Positions 1 to 8,489 of a DNA stretch of 64,000 nucleotides are shown here, piece after piece (position 1 is the first letter of the stretch; each line of letters begins with the position of its first letter). A program made the translations under genes and the position numbers. Origin of the DNA: Streptomyces coffeae (lineage in GTDB: Bacteria; Actinomycetota; Actinomycetes; Streptomycetales; Streptomycetaceae); NCBI RefSeq assembly GCF_016741875.1, contig NZ_JAERRF010000024.1:1-64000 (forward strand). The letters run 5' to 3'. Below the pieces are notes generated by a model, which saw only the letters and a list, made by a program, of their open reading frames with translations, had not been told where the DNA came from and searched no databases.

Positions 1-117
1 AACTGCCGCCCACGACCAGCACGAGCACACCGAACCGGCGTCACATCAGCACCCTGACCAGCTACTTCAAGATGGCGCAGCTTCAGTGCTCAGGAGAGTC
101 GATCAGGGGAGACCACA

Positions 118-562
118 GTGGGAGGGCGCAGTGACGCCCCGAGGAAGGGAGACCTGCGCGAGCAGGCACTCCTGGACGCCGCCGAAGCGCTGCTCGAGCA
201 CACCAGCCTCGAAGAGCTCACAGTCGAGGCCATCGCCAAAGGCGCCGGGATCTCACGCGGCTCCCTCTACTTCGCTTCGGCAACAAACACGAAGTCCTCG
301 CCGCTCTCGTCGAGCGCACCATGCGCACCATTCGAACCGAGGCCGACACCACGGCACGGGATTCGCCCGGACCATGCCCCAGGTACTCCAGCGGGCCGGA
401 ATCCCCGATGACAACGGCCCCGACGGAGCCGCCGCCCTGGCACACGCACTGTGCTGGATGACAGAACGAAACTTCTACCGCGCCGCCTGCTCGCCCGAGA
501 ACGACTTCGCCCGCGCCACCGCGACCACCGCCGAGACCTGGCGCCGCGTCATGAACAGCTGA
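118..562 (+). pseudogene. TetR-family regulator, broken by frameshift and deletion
   Basis: The first 50 codons from a GTG start encode a typical TetR helix-turn-helix (REQALLDAAEALLE, then AIAKGAGISRGSLYF). At about 272 one base seems lost where the family has a YxRFGNKHE motif; the next frame reads on as FGNKHEVLAALVERTMRTI. After about 355 a second shift, probably with an internal deletion, leads to a C-terminal piece (ARTMPQVLQRAGIP ... ETWRRVMNS) ending at 562. Three frames are needed for one protein and its length is below the usual 190-220 residues, so no functional repressor is expected. The target is unknown. Confidence 0.7.
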
Positions 563-720
563 ACCCGCCCGGTCAAAGCCAGGCCGAGAGCACCACGCAC
601 GGCCAGGCCGCGGACCAGGCGCAACCACCGAGCCGTGTCCGTCCCGAGTTCCCGCCGGCTTTGAAGGGCGTATCGGACACTTCAAGGTCGCTTGAACTGC
701 ACAACATACGTCGGCGCACC

Positions 721-1569
721 TCAACCGCCGTGTGCCAGCTCCCGTTCGGCGACCGCGCGGAAACTGTGCGGCGGGCGGCCGGTGAGGCGCAGAACGGTGT
801 CGGTGGTACGGTCCTCGGCTCCCTCGGCAATGGCGCGGTCCATTCCGGCCAGCATCGTGGCGAACTCCAGCGGTATCACTGCGGCCAGCCGGTCACGCAT
901 GGCGTCGTGGGTCAGGTGGTGGTGGGCCACGGGGCGGCCGGTGACCTGGGCGACGATCGTGGCGATGTCGTCGTGGTTGAGTGCCTCGGGTCCGGTCAGC
1001 ACCAGGTCGGTATCGGGCGCGTCGTCGTGGGTCAGGGCATGGACGGCGACGGCGGCGATGTCGTCCGCGTCGACGAATCCGACCCGGCCGGTCCCGGCGG
1101 CGGTCAGGATGACGCCGTGCTCGCGGATGCTGTCGGCGTGGGCGTGGGTGCCGGTGAAGTTCTGCATGAACCACGAGGGACGCAGCACCGCCCACTGCTC
1201 GAACAGGCCGGGCAGAGCCTGGTGCACCACCCCCACCGCCGCGCCGCCCTCAGGAATCGCCGAGGAGCTCAGGAGTACCGCGCGCTCCACGCCGGCGGCG
1301 CGAGCCTGGCGGAGGAACGGGAGCATGACCACCGCCGGGTCCGGGTCGCCGACGGGCGGCACGAGGTAGACGCGGTCGGCTCCGGTGAGGGCGTTGCCGA
1401 AGGTGGCGGGGTCGTACCAGTCGAAGCGGAACGGCTCCGCGCCCGGGAGCGGGGTGGCACGACGGCTCGCGGCCTTGACCCGGTGACCGGCGGCACTGAG
1501 CCGCGCGGCGGTACGGCTGCCCGTGGTACCGGTGGCGCCGATGACCAGGATGGTGGGGGTGGCGGTCAT
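721..1569 (-). CDS. NmrA-like NAD(P)-binding reductase (atypical SDR)
   Basis: A 282-residue protein with an N-terminal Rossmann strand and glycine motif (ILVIGATGTTGS, residues 6-17), as in NmrA/HSCARG and quinone oxidoreductase 2-like atypical SDRs. These proteins bind NAD(P) as redox sensors or reduce small quinone-like molecules; the substrate cannot be read here. The open frame continues upstream, but the ATG at 1569 starts exactly at the conserved N-terminus and overlaps the stop of the upstream SnoaL-like gene (ATGA), so the two form an operon. They are probably controlled by the divergent TetR at 2083 through the operators at 2013-2065. Confidence 0.85.
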   Translation of the reverse strand: MTATPTILVIGATGTTGSRTAARLSAAGHRVKAASRRATPLPGAEPFRFDWYDPATFGNALTGADRVYLVPPVGDPDPAVVMLPFLRQARAAGVERAVLLSSSAIPEGGAAVGVVHQALPGLFEQWAVLRPSWFMQNFTGTHAHADSIREHGVILTAAGTGRVGFVDADDIAAVAVHALTHDDAPDTDLVLTGPEALNHDDIATIVAQVTGRPVAHHHLTHDAMRDRLAAVIPLEFATMLAGMDRAIAEGAEDRTTDTVLRLTGRPPHSFRAVAERELAHGG

Positions 1570-1994
1570 CGAGCGCTGCTCCTGGTGAAGTCGATGGCGG
1601 GCTCGTGGACGGCGAGGGGGTTCCAGTAGTCGCGGTAGGAGGTGAAGCGTCCGTCCTGAACGGTCACGAGGGCGATGTAGGCCATGTCGAAGGGGGCGCC
1701 CGACTCGACCAGGCGGCCCACACCGCGCATCTCGACCACGATGGTCCCGGGGTCGGTTGTCCGGTGGATCCGCAGATCGGGGAAGTCGTGCAGGTCGATG
1801 TGATCGGGGTAGTCGCGCATGTAGGCGGCGATGGCTTCCCTGCCCTCCAGCCGCTCGGGCCAACCCGGAGGAGCGAAGGGGAACTCCATGACGCCGCGCT
1901 CGGACCACAGGCCGACCCAGGCGGGAATGTCCTTGTCCAACAGCAGGCGCAGGCTGTGGCGGTACAGATCTTCCGGTGAGGTGTTTGTGGGCAT
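1566..1994 (-). CDS. SnoaL/NTF2-like protein
   Basis: A 142-residue protein with the compact alpha+beta cone pattern of the NTF2/SnoaL superfamily: an N-terminal helix (YRHSLRLLLDKDIPAWVGLW), a mid-region strand (MEFPFAPPG) and a C-terminal sheet ending FTSYRDYWNPLA. Members are isomerases, hydratases or ligand-binding proteins; the FTSYRDYWNP signature occurs in many actinobacterial paralogues of unknown substrate. The ATG at 1994 is chosen because upstream residues in the open frame are arginine-rich and overlap the operators. It is the first gene of the pair with the NmrA-like reductase. Confidence 0.8.
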   Translation of the reverse strand: MPTNTSPEDLYRHSLRLLLDKDIPAWVGLWSERGVMEFPFAPPGWPERLEGREAIAAYMRDYPDHIDLHDFPDLRIHRTTDPGTIVVEMRGVGRLVESGAPFDMAYIALVTVQDGRFTSYRDYWNPLAVHEPAIDFTRSSAR

Positions 1995-2012
1995 GGGTTC
2001 TCCGTCCCGTAC

Positions 2013-2065
2013 GATACGGACCAGCGGTCCGCTTCCAAGAAAGATACGGACCGCCGGTCCGTATC
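2013..2065. promoter_or_regulatory. Two TetR-type operators between divergent genes
   Basis: Two inverted repeats with the same half-site start 30 bp apart. The right one (2043-2065) is GATACGGAC-N5-GTCCGTATC with perfect arms. The left one (2013-2035) is GATACGGAC-N5-GTCCGCTTC, with two or three mismatches in the right arm. They lie between the SnoaL-like gene (start 1994) and the TetR gene (start 2083), where autoregulation and control of the divergent operon would be expected. Binding by the 2083 gene product is inferred. Confidence 0.75.
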
Positions 2066-2082
2066 GCAACCGGAGGCACCCC

Positions 2083-2712
2083 ATGCCCGAGCGCAAGCCA
2101 CGCAAGGACGCGGCCCGAAACCGGGCGGCCGTCTTCGAGGCCGCCGACACCCTCTTCGCCCACTGCCGGAGCCCCGAGGACGTGACGATGGCCGACATCG
2201 CGGCGGCCGCCGGCGTCGGCAAAGGCACGCTCTTCCGCGCCTTCGGCGACCGCACCGGACTGATCCGCGCGCTGTACGAGGCACGGCTGGCCCCCCTCGC
2301 GAACGCCGTCGAAGAGGGCCCTCCGCCACTGGGCCCCACCACCCCGCCGCTTCAGCGCGTACCGGCCCTGCTCGACTCCGTCCTGTGCTTCAAGCTCGAC
2401 AACCGCCACCTCGCACTGGCCCTGGAGGGAACCGGCACGGGCAGCCCCTACCGGACCGCGCACTACGAGCGATGGCACGCCCTGCTCCGGGACCTCCTGG
2501 ACCGCATCCCGGGTGCGGCCGACAGCGACTTCACCGCGCACGCGCTGCTCGCCGCCACCCGGGCCGACCTCGTCGCATACCTGACCGACGAGAAGCGGGC
2601 GCCACGCGAGGAACTGCGTGAACGACTGGCGGAGTTCACCACCGGAATCCTCGGCGCCAACGACGGTGCAGGAGGGTTGGCCGACGAACGGGGACCGGCC
2701 GACGCACCCTGA
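2083..2712 (+). CDS. TetR/AcrR-family repressor
   Basis: A 209-residue regulator. Residues 12-60 form the TetR DNA-binding domain (AAVFEAADTLFAHC ... VTMADIAAAAGVGKGTLFRAFGDRTGLIRALYEARL). The rest is the helical ligand-binding domain, with an actinobacteria-style C-terminus. The ATG at 2083 follows CCGGAGG with correct spacing. It is transcribed away from the SnoaL-like/NmrA-like pair, with two matching operators in the 88-bp gap, so it probably represses itself and that pair until an electrophile or quinone-like ligand binds. The ligand class is inferred only from the neighbouring genes. Confidence 0.88.
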   Translation: MPERKPRKDAARNRAAVFEAADTLFAHCRSPEDVTMADIAAAAGVGKGTLFRAFGDRTGLIRALYEARLAPLANAVEEGPPPLGPTTPPLQRVPALLDSVLCFKLDNRHLALALEGTGTGSPYRTAHYERWHALLRDLLDRIPGAADSDFTAHALLAATRADLVAYLTDEKRAPREELRERLAEFTTGILGANDGAGGLADERGPADAP

Positions 2713-2739
2713 CCGCCGCCCGACACCCCGCTCGATCCG

Positions 2740-3110
2740 CTCCTGCCCGGCCCACTCGGGATGCCGCTCGATGAGCAGCGCCCGGACCTCGGCGACGATC
2801 TCGTCCTCGCTCATCGCGGAGTCGCGCTGGGCGCCAGGTCTCGTCGCACAGTTCGCGCAAGTAGTCGCGGACGTCGGCGAACGCCTGCGGGCCGCCGAGG
2901 TCTCCGTGGCCCGGTCTATCCTCGACCACCTGGTATCGCCCTTGGTGTGGCCCCGCCCGGTGGGCCGCGGCCGTACGGTCCGGCTCCGAGGTCCAGGTTG
3001 TACCCATAGTCGTAGACGACTTCGGGGGGTGGGCACCGGGACGCCGTCGAGGCGGCGGGCGACGAGCTGGCCGAGGCCCCGGAACATGTCCAGGTAGCCC
3101 GCGACCCGCC
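2740..3110 (-). pseudogene. Decayed minus-strand gene of unknown function
   Basis: Protein-like stretches occur on the minus strand but alternate between frames: GYLDMFRGLGQLVARRLDG near 3090, FADVRDYLRELCDETW near 2870, then SEDEIVAEVRALLIERHPEW near 2790. Their order and strand fit one gene damaged by at least two frameshifts. I do not recognise the family. Confidence 0.35.
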
Positions 3111-3117
3111 CTCCTGG

Positions 3118-3270
3118 CCACCCACAAAACCGACCAAACTCAACGTCCGCTTCCTGCGGCCCGTCCGTCCGGGCCGGATCATCGGGAAGGGGCGGGTGGT
3201 GCACCGGGCAGGCGACATCGCCTTCCTGGAAGCCACCCTCACCGAGCCCGACGGAGTGGCCATCGTGCCA
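3118..3270 (+). pseudogene. PaaI-type hotdog thioesterase, C-terminal fragment
   Basis: An open stretch reads KLNVRFLRPVRPGRIIGKG followed by a VVHRAGDIAFLEATLTEPDG segment. This is the last two strands of a PaaI-like acyl-CoA thioesterase hotdog fold. No N-terminal half or start codon is present, and downstream codons to the stop at 3367 look non-coding. It lies on the opposite strand to the adjacent decayed gene, so this interval is probably a deletion scar. The stretch to 3424 holds nothing else recognisable. Confidence 0.5.
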
Positions 3271-3424
3271 CGGCCTGCGCCATCCCCCTCGACCGGGCAC
3301 CGACCTCGGCGTGACGCTCACAGCGGTCACAGGCGCGCCAGGCTTCGACGGCGCGCCGGTATGCGCTGACCGCGTCGCGGTCGGTGTGACCCTTCGCCGT
3401 CCGGCCGCTCGCCGCGGATCGGCG

Positions 3425-4495
3425 TCAGGTCGCGTACTGATACGTCGGGTAGGTCAGGTAGCCCCCGTCGCCGCCTTGGTAGTACGTGGTCTCGTCGACG
3501 GGAGCGATCGGAAGCCCGTTGCGCAGTCGCTCGACCAGGTCGGGGTTGGCGATGAAAGCGCGGCCGAAGCTGATGAGGTCGGCACCCAGCCCGAGCCAGT
3601 GGTCGGCGTCATCCTGGCCGGTCTGCTTCGGGCCCATCGGAAGCACCGGGTTCATGATGAGGGCGCCTGGCCATGCACGGCGCAGGCTCACCAGCACCTC
3701 TTCGTCGACGGTGGCTTCGAGATGGACGTAGGCCACCCCGAGGCGAGTCAGCTCGGTCAGCAGGGTGGTGTAGAGCTCGGGAACATCGGTCTCCTCGACG
3801 CCCCAGAAGGTCCCGCCCGGGGAGAGGCGGATGCCGGTCCTGGCTCCGCCAACGGCTTCGACGGTTGCGGATGCCGCCTCGACGGCGAACCGGATCCTGT
3901 TGGTCACCGAGCCTCCGTAGCGATCCGTGCGCAGGTTGGCGTTCGATGAGAGGAACTGCGAGATCAGGTAGCCATTGGCGCCGTGCAGTTCCACACCGTC
4001 GAATCCGGCCTCGATCGCCCTGCGGGCGGCTTGGGCATACGACTGGGCGTGCGCAGGTACTTCGGCGGTGTCCAAGGCGCGCGGCGTGGGCGCGGGCTGG
4101 GGCCCGGCCGGAGTGAATACGTCGCCGGTGGCAGGGACACCCGAGGGGCCGATGGGCTGCACACCGGTGGTGTCGGGATGCGAAACGCGTCCGCCGTGCA
4201 TGAGCTGGGCGAAGATCCGGCCGCCGTTGGCGTGCACGGCCGCGGTCACCGGGCGCCACGCGGTGACCTGCTCATCGGTGTGCAATCCCGGTGTGCCCGG
4301 GTTGGACTGTCCGATCAAGCTCGGCTGCACGCCCTCGGTCACGATCAGTCCCGCCGTCGCCCGCTGGGCGTAGTACGTCGCCATCGACGGTGTTGCCAGG
4401 CCATCGGCGGCGGCGCGGACCCGCGTCATCGGGGCCATGACTACCCGGTTGGGCAGCATCAGGTCGCCAAGCCGGTAGCTGTTGAAAAGGCTCAT
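3425..4495 (-). CDS. Old Yellow Enzyme family alkene reductase
   Basis: A protein of about 356 residues with a complete FMN-dependent TIM barrel of the OYE/NemA type: N-terminal LPNRVVMAPMTR (FMN binding), the active-site motif ELHGANGYLISQFLS, TDRYGGS, and C-terminal DLISFGRAFIANPDL. OYEs use NADPH to reduce activated C=C bonds, nitro groups and other electrophiles in the cytoplasm. The ATG at 4495 is used; a GTG one codon upstream (4498) is equally well spaced from GAGGAG. It is divergent from a MerR gene, and the shared spacer holds a promoter with the long spacing typical of MerR control, suggesting induction by electrophilic stress. Confidence 0.92.
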   Translation of the reverse strand: MSLFNSYRLGDLMLPNRVVMAPMTRVRAAADGLATPSMATYYAQRATAGLIVTEGVQPSLIGQSNPGTPGLHTDEQVTAWRPVTAAVHANGGRIFAQLMHGGRVSHPDTTGVQPIGPSGVPATGDVFTPAGPQPAPTPRALDTAEVPAHAQSYAQAARRAIEAGFDGVELHGANGYLISQFLSSNANLRTDRYGGSVTNRIRFAVEAASATVEAVGGARTGIRLSPGGTFWGVEETDVPELYTTLLTELTRLGVAYVHLEATVDEEVLVSLRRAWPGALIMNPVLPMGPKQTGQDDADHWLGLGADLISFGRAFIANPDLVERLRNGLPIAPVDETTYYQGGDGGYLTYPTYQYAT

Positions 4496-4545
4496 CACGC
4501 AAGAACTCCTCGTTCCGTGGCGCCCAGGTCTCGGGCACGGCAGTT

Positions 4546-4577
4546 ACGCTAGAACCTCACATCGATGTCAGAGGCAA
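4546..4577 (-). promoter_or_regulatory. MerR-type promoter of the alkene reductase gene
   Basis: Reading toward the alkene reductase gene, a -35-like TTGCCT (4577-4572) and a -10-like TAGCGT (4551-4546) are separated by 20 bp. The spacer holds the palindrome ACATCGATGT (4559-4568) with flanking CCTC/GAGG arms. Over-long 19-20 bp spacers with a central inverted repeat are the hallmark of promoters that MerR proteins untwist. The assignment rests on pattern and position. Confidence 0.55.
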
Positions 4578-4611
4578 GAGTTGTGCCGCAGGTCACAGAC
4601 GGGAGGGCGGC

Positions 4612-4989
4612 GTGCGCATCGGGGAACTCGCGTCACAAGCCGGAGTCAGCGTCCGGTCCGTGCGCTATTACGAGGAACAGGGGCTGCTCACCAGCATCCG
4701 CAGCACCAGTGGACAGCGGCATTACACGGACGACGAGGTTCAACGGGTCATGTTCATCCAGCGGCTGTATGCCGCGGGCTTGTCCAGCCGTACCATCGCC
4801 GAACTGCTGCCTTGTGTCGATTCCCCCAGCGAGGAGAACTCCGATGCCGCGCTGGAGCGGATGGCGCAGGAGCGCGATCGGCTCTCCGAGCACATCACCC
4901 ACCTCATGGGCACGCGGGACGCACTCGATGAGCTGATGGCCGCGGCCCGAGCGCACCGGGAGATTCTGCGCACGACAGTGGCCGACTGA
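4612..4989 (+). CDS. MerR-family transcriptional regulator
   Basis: A 125-residue protein starting at GTG after GGGAGGG. Residues 1-70 are a MerR winged helix-turn-helix (MRIGELASQAGVSVRSVRYYEEQGLL ... GQRHYTDDEVQRV), followed by a long helix for antiparallel dimerisation (LERMAQERDRLSEHITHLMG). The effector domain is very short and has no cysteine cluster typical of metal sensors, so an organic or redox signal is likelier. It is divergent from the alkene reductase gene and is the obvious candidate to activate the promoter at 4546-4577. Confidence 0.9.
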   Translation: MRIGELASQAGVSVRSVRYYEEQGLLTSIRSTSGQRHYTDDEVQRVMFIQRLYAAGLSSRTIAELLPCVDSPSEENSDAALERMAQERDRLSEHITHLMGTRDALDELMAAARAHREILRTTVAD

Positions 4990-5129
4990 TCCGTTTGCTT
5001 CCCTCTCCCCCAGCCTCCTGCCGACTCACCTCAGGGCTTGCTCACCGGGACGCACGCGCGGCACGGCGGTTCCAGGCCTCGCCGAGTTCGTCGGTCAGGG
5101 TGCCCGGTTCGGGCGGGCCGTCGCCCGCT

Positions 5130-5226
5130 CAAGGCCCAACGGGCAGTCGCCACGCGGTTCGACAAGCGGGCCTTCTTCTTCCACGGCACGGTCACCCTCG
5201 CATCGATTCGGGCATGGCTCCGCTAA
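5130..5226 (+). mobile_element. IS5-type transposase C-terminal scrap
   Basis: The in-frame end TRFDKRAFFFHGTVTLASIRAWLR, followed by a stop, matches the RYDKR-x-F-x-GTV-x-A-I-WL ending seen in many actinobacterial IS5-group DDE transposases. Nothing upstream in 4990-5130 continues the transposase, so only its 3' end remains. Confidence 0.5.
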
Positions 5227-5241
5227 TGACCGCCGGCAGTC

Positions 5242-5607
5242 TTAGGGCCGATGGCAGACGGCCTCGATGTTGTTCCCATCGGGATCGCGGACAAATGCTC
5301 CGTAGTAGGACTCGTGGTACTCCGGCCAGAGCCGGGGCGCGTGCAGGACCTCGGCATCTACCGCGAGGGCCGCTGCGTAGAAGGCGTCCACGGCGGCGCG
5401 GTCGGCCGCGGCGAATGCGATGTGCAGTTCGCCCGCAGGCGCGGGGTCGGTCGCGGGGACCAGCCACAACGGGTGGCCTGTGACCCCGAAGCTGATGTTT
5501 TCACCGAACTGCTTCTTGCGCTCGCCACCTAGTGGAGCGAGTACGGCGTCGTAAAAGGCGGCGCTGGCTGAGATGTCGTTTACCTGGATGGCAATGTGAT
5601 CCAACAT
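5242..5607 (-). CDS. VOC-family protein (glyoxalase/dioxygenase fold)
   Basis: A 121-residue single-module vicinal-oxygen-chelate protein beginning MLDHIAIQVNDISASAAFYD, with a central HIAFAAADRAAVDAFY strand-helix unit and ending YGAFVRDPDGNNIEAVCH. The H in LDHIAI, the H of LHIAF and the E of NIEAV are at the usual metal-ligand positions. Such proteins work as dimers in lyase, dioxygenase or drug-binding roles; the substrate is unknown. It stands alone between an IS scrap and an SDR remnant. Confidence 0.85.
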   Translation of the reverse strand: MLDHIAIQVNDISASAAFYDAVLAPLGGERKKQFGENISFGVTGHPLWLVPATDPAPAGELHIAFAAADRAAVDAFYAAALAVDAEVLHAPRLWPEYHESYYGAFVRDPDGNNIEAVCHRP

Positions 5608-5682
5608 GCGTCAACTCTGTACCACCGAAAGGGAGTTGTCGCGGCCTTTTATTTCAGACACTCCCCGGCTGAGCGCAGCAGC

Positions 5683-6045
5683 TCATGCCTGTGCTCCCAA
5701 CCCATCGGACACGCTCCAGTGTGCGGTGGTCATGGATCCCATGAGCAGGACCGCACGACGCCTGCTGAACCCCCGGCCCAGGCTGGCCCTCACGCGGTTG
5801 AGTCGGCCTGAGACGACGCTCGGCAGTGGTGTGCGGCCGTCAAGGGACCGCAGCGCCGTCGCCACGACCTCCCCGGGGAACTGACGTCTGGAGCCGCCGT
5901 ACGCGGCGTTGGTGCCGATGACGTCGAAGAACTCGGTGCTGGTCGCGCCGGGAGACAGCGCTATCACGCGCAACCCGGTGCCACGGGACTCCCGCCACAG
6001 GGCCTCGGCGAAGCTCAGCACGACCGTGCCGCAGGCGTGGCCCCG
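5683..6045 (-). pseudogene. Short-chain dehydrogenase, C-terminal remnant
   Basis: The frame from about 6040 reads VVLSFAEALWRESRGTGLRV, then ALSPGATSTEFFDVIG, the part of a classical SDR that follows the catalytic YxxxK (here lost, replaced by HACGT). The C-terminal VVATALRSLDGRTPLPSVVSG tail is intact to the stop at 5683. The Rossmann half is missing and the upstream sequence is out of frame. The interval to 6407 holds only the leader of the aminotransferase gene. Confidence 0.6.
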
Positions 6046-6407
6046 CCTGCCCCGGCGGAGCCGGAGGACGAACAGTCCGACACAGGTCCCGTGGCCGGGG
6101 CCGGCCGCCAGGGGGCCGGACCTGCACAGATCCTCCAGCGGATCTGTAATGGTTGTAATGCCTGGCGAAGTTACATCAGCCTGTTGGTATGACCAGGATG
6201 ACGCCCAGCCCACAGGGCACTGATCCATCCCGCCCGACCAGCGGAGAAGTGGTTCCTCACCAGCACGACGCAGGTGCCGGCCGCCGCGCGAACCGGGCGG
6301 GAGCCACCGCAGGCCCGCAATCGGCCTGGCCCGCCTTTCGCCGGCTCGAGCGCGTGCGCTTGGCTCGCCGCGTTCCGACGGCCAGTCGTTGGCGGGGGTG
6401 CTGACCG

Positions 6408-7562
6408 TTGTCTAGTCGCCTCGAGGCACCTGCCGGTTCTCCGATCATGGAGATGGCCCGCCGGGCGGCCGAGTACCGTGCGGCCGGCCGTCGCATCATT
6501 GACCTCACGCTCGGCGAGCCGGACTTCGCCCCACCTGCGCACGCCGTTGCTGCCGCCCAGCAGGCCGCCGTCCGCCCGATGGTCTACACCCCTGCCAACG
6601 GGATACCGGAACTGCGCCGTGCCGCGCGACGTGCGCTGCAACGAGACCGCGCTCTGAGGTACTCGGATGCCGAGGTGGCCGTGGGGTGCGGCGCCAAGCA
6701 GGTGATCTTCAACGCGTTCTTCGCCACCCTGCGCCGGGGCGACGAGGTGATCATCCCGGCGCCCTACTGGGCGAGCTATCCGGACATGGTTCGCCTGTGT
6801 GGTGCCGTGCCCGTGATCGTTCCCTGCTCGGCCGAGTCAGGGTTCAGACTTTCTCCCGACGCGCTGGAAGCGGCCGTGACCGAGCGCACGCGCTGGGTCG
6901 TGCTCAACGCTCCCCGCAATCCGTCGGGCGCCACCTACAGCCATGACGCTCTGGCCGGCCTCGCCGAGGTACTGCGGTGCCACCCCTCGGCGCTGATCCT
7001 TTCGGACGAGATCTACGCTCACATCCGCTACCACGCCAAGGACTACAACAGCATCGCCCAGGTCGCGCCTGACCTGCGCGAGCGGATCCTGCTCGTCGAC
7101 GGCGTCTCCAAGGCGTACGCGATGACCGGCTGGCGTGTCGGCTGGGGGTTCGGGCCGACCGAGTTGATCCGCGGCATCACCGCCGTGCAGACGCACAACT
7201 GCACACAGACCTCTGCCGTGAGCCAGATCGCGGCCGTCGTCGCACTGCAGGGACCGCAGGATCTTCTGGCGGAGCGGCGTGAGACATACCGTCGGCGGCG
7301 CGATGCGGGCTTGGCGATCCTGAAACGGAGCCGGCACCTGGACACGGTGGAACCCGACGGCGCGTTCTACCTCTTCCCGCGCCTTGCGGTCGGCGCCGAC
7401 GTCGCAGTAGCGGACGCCCTCCTCGAAGCGGGATGCGCGACCGTCCCGGGCAGCGCCTTCGGCGCGCCGGGCCACCTGCGGCTCTCCTTCGCCACCGACA
7501 TCGCCACCCTGGAAGAGGGCTGCCGCATCATCGTCGCCACGCTGGATGGGATCTCGGCGTGA
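6408..7562 (+). CDS. Class I PLP-dependent aminotransferase
   Basis: A 384-residue fold-type I aminotransferase of the aspartate/aromatic subgroup: LGEPDFAPP near residue 38, NAPRNPSG (substrate and PLP contacts), SDEIYA (PLP N1 aspartate), the catalytic lysine in DGVSKAYAMTGWRVGW, and a C-terminal LRLSFATDIATLEEG arginine. The start is a TTG at 6408 after GGCGGGGGTG; no later start keeps the N-terminal helix. Its stop overlaps the GTG start of an AEC transporter (GTGA), so the two are coupled, suggesting that an amino- or keto-acid is both converted and transported. Confidence 0.9.
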   Translation: MSSRLEAPAGSPIMEMARRAAEYRAAGRRIIDLTLGEPDFAPPAHAVAAAQQAAVRPMVYTPANGIPELRRAARRALQRDRALRYSDAEVAVGCGAKQVIFNAFFATLRRGDEVIIPAPYWASYPDMVRLCGAVPVIVPCSAESGFRLSPDALEAAVTERTRWVVLNAPRNPSGATYSHDALAGLAEVLRCHPSALILSDEIYAHIRYHAKDYNSIAQVAPDLRERILLVDGVSKAYAMTGWRVGWGFGPTELIRGITAVQTHNCTQTSAVSQIAAVVALQGPQDLLAERRETYRRRRDAGLAILKRSRHLDTVEPDGAFYLFPRLAVGADVAVADALLEAGCATVPGSAFGAPGHLRLSFATDIATLEEGCRIIVATLDGISA

Positions 7563-8476
7563 TCGCACTGACCGTAAGGGCGCTCGTTCCGATCGTCCTG
7601 CTGATCGCGTTGGGCTACGCGCTCAAGCGATCGATGATCACAGCCGAGAGTTTCTGGTCCGAAGCCGAGCGCCTCAGCTATCGCGTCCTGTTGCCGGCCC
7701 TGTTCCTGCACAGCCTGGCGACGGCCGACACCGACGATCTGCCGGTGGGGGCTCTGGCAGGCGCTCTGATCGCCTCCACGGTGGCAGTGGCCGTACTGGT
7801 CATCGCCTGCAAGCCTCTGATGGGGCTGAAGGGTGATGCCTTCACCTCGGTCTTCCAGGGCAGTATCCGGTTCAACAACTACATTGGTGTGACGATCGCC
7901 GCCGGCCTGTTCGGCACCAAGGGCGTCGCCTTCGCCGCGGTCTGCAACGCGGCGATCGTGCCCACCGTCAATGTGCTGTGCGTGCTGGTCTTCGCGTGGT
8001 TCGGGACCGCGCGCCTGCACTTCTCGGGCATCGTCAAACAGCTCGTGACCAACCCGCTCATCCTCGCCTGCGCAGGAGGCATCCTCCTACAGGCGCTCGG
8101 TCTGAGCCTGCCGCCAGGCATCGAACCAGCACTCCAGGCGCTGGGAGCCGCCTCGATGCCGCTGGGGCTGCTCTGCATCGGTGCCGCGCTGCGCTTCGGC
8201 ACGGCACGGTCGTGGGTGGCCCCGATCCTCACGTCGTCGTCCGCCAAGTTCGCGCTCATGCCGACCGCGACGTTCCTGGCGGCGCAGCTCATCGGCCTGG
8301 GCTCCCAGGCGCTGATCATCGCCGTGCTGTTCCAGGCCCTGCCCACGGCATCGTCGTCGTACATCCTGGCACGGCAACTCGGTGGCGACGCACCGCTGAT
8401 GGCCGGGATCACCGCGATGCAAACCGTCCTGGGCATAGCCGCTGTCCCGCTCGTCGTGGCGCTGGTCCCGGCATAG
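7559..8476 (+). CDS. AEC-family (auxin efflux carrier-type) transporter
   Basis: A 305-residue integral membrane protein with about ten hydrophobic segments arranged as two five-helix halves. It opens VRALVPIVLLIALGYALKR and has a broken-helix motif near GSIRFNNYIGVTIA, as in AEC/MadM-type carriers. These proteins export or import organic acids and auxin-like carboxylates. The GTG start overlaps the aminotransferase stop. It converges with the CGNR gene, leaving only 13 bp between them. Confidence 0.88.
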   Translation: MIALTVRALVPIVLLIALGYALKRSMITAESFWSEAERLSYRVLLPALFLHSLATADTDDLPVGALAGALIASTVAVAVLVIACKPLMGLKGDAFTSVFQGSIRFNNYIGVTIAAGLFGTKGVAFAAVCNAAIVPTVNVLCVLVFAWFGTARLHFSGIVKQLVTNPLILACAGGILLQALGLSLPPGIEPALQALGAASMPLGLLCIGAALRFGTARSWVAPILTSSSAKFALMPTATFLAAQLIGLGSQALIIAVLFQALPTASSSYILARQLGGDAPLMAGITAMQTVLGIAAVPLVVALVPA

Positions 8477-8489
8477 CGCCGGCCAGACG

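Noticed and set aside
721..3330. 869-codon open frame on the minus strand
   Set aside because: Only the last 282 codons encode a recognisable protein (NmrA-like). The rest overlaps the SnoaL-like and TetR genes and has low-complexity Arg/Pro-rich sequence typical of antisense GC-rich DNA.
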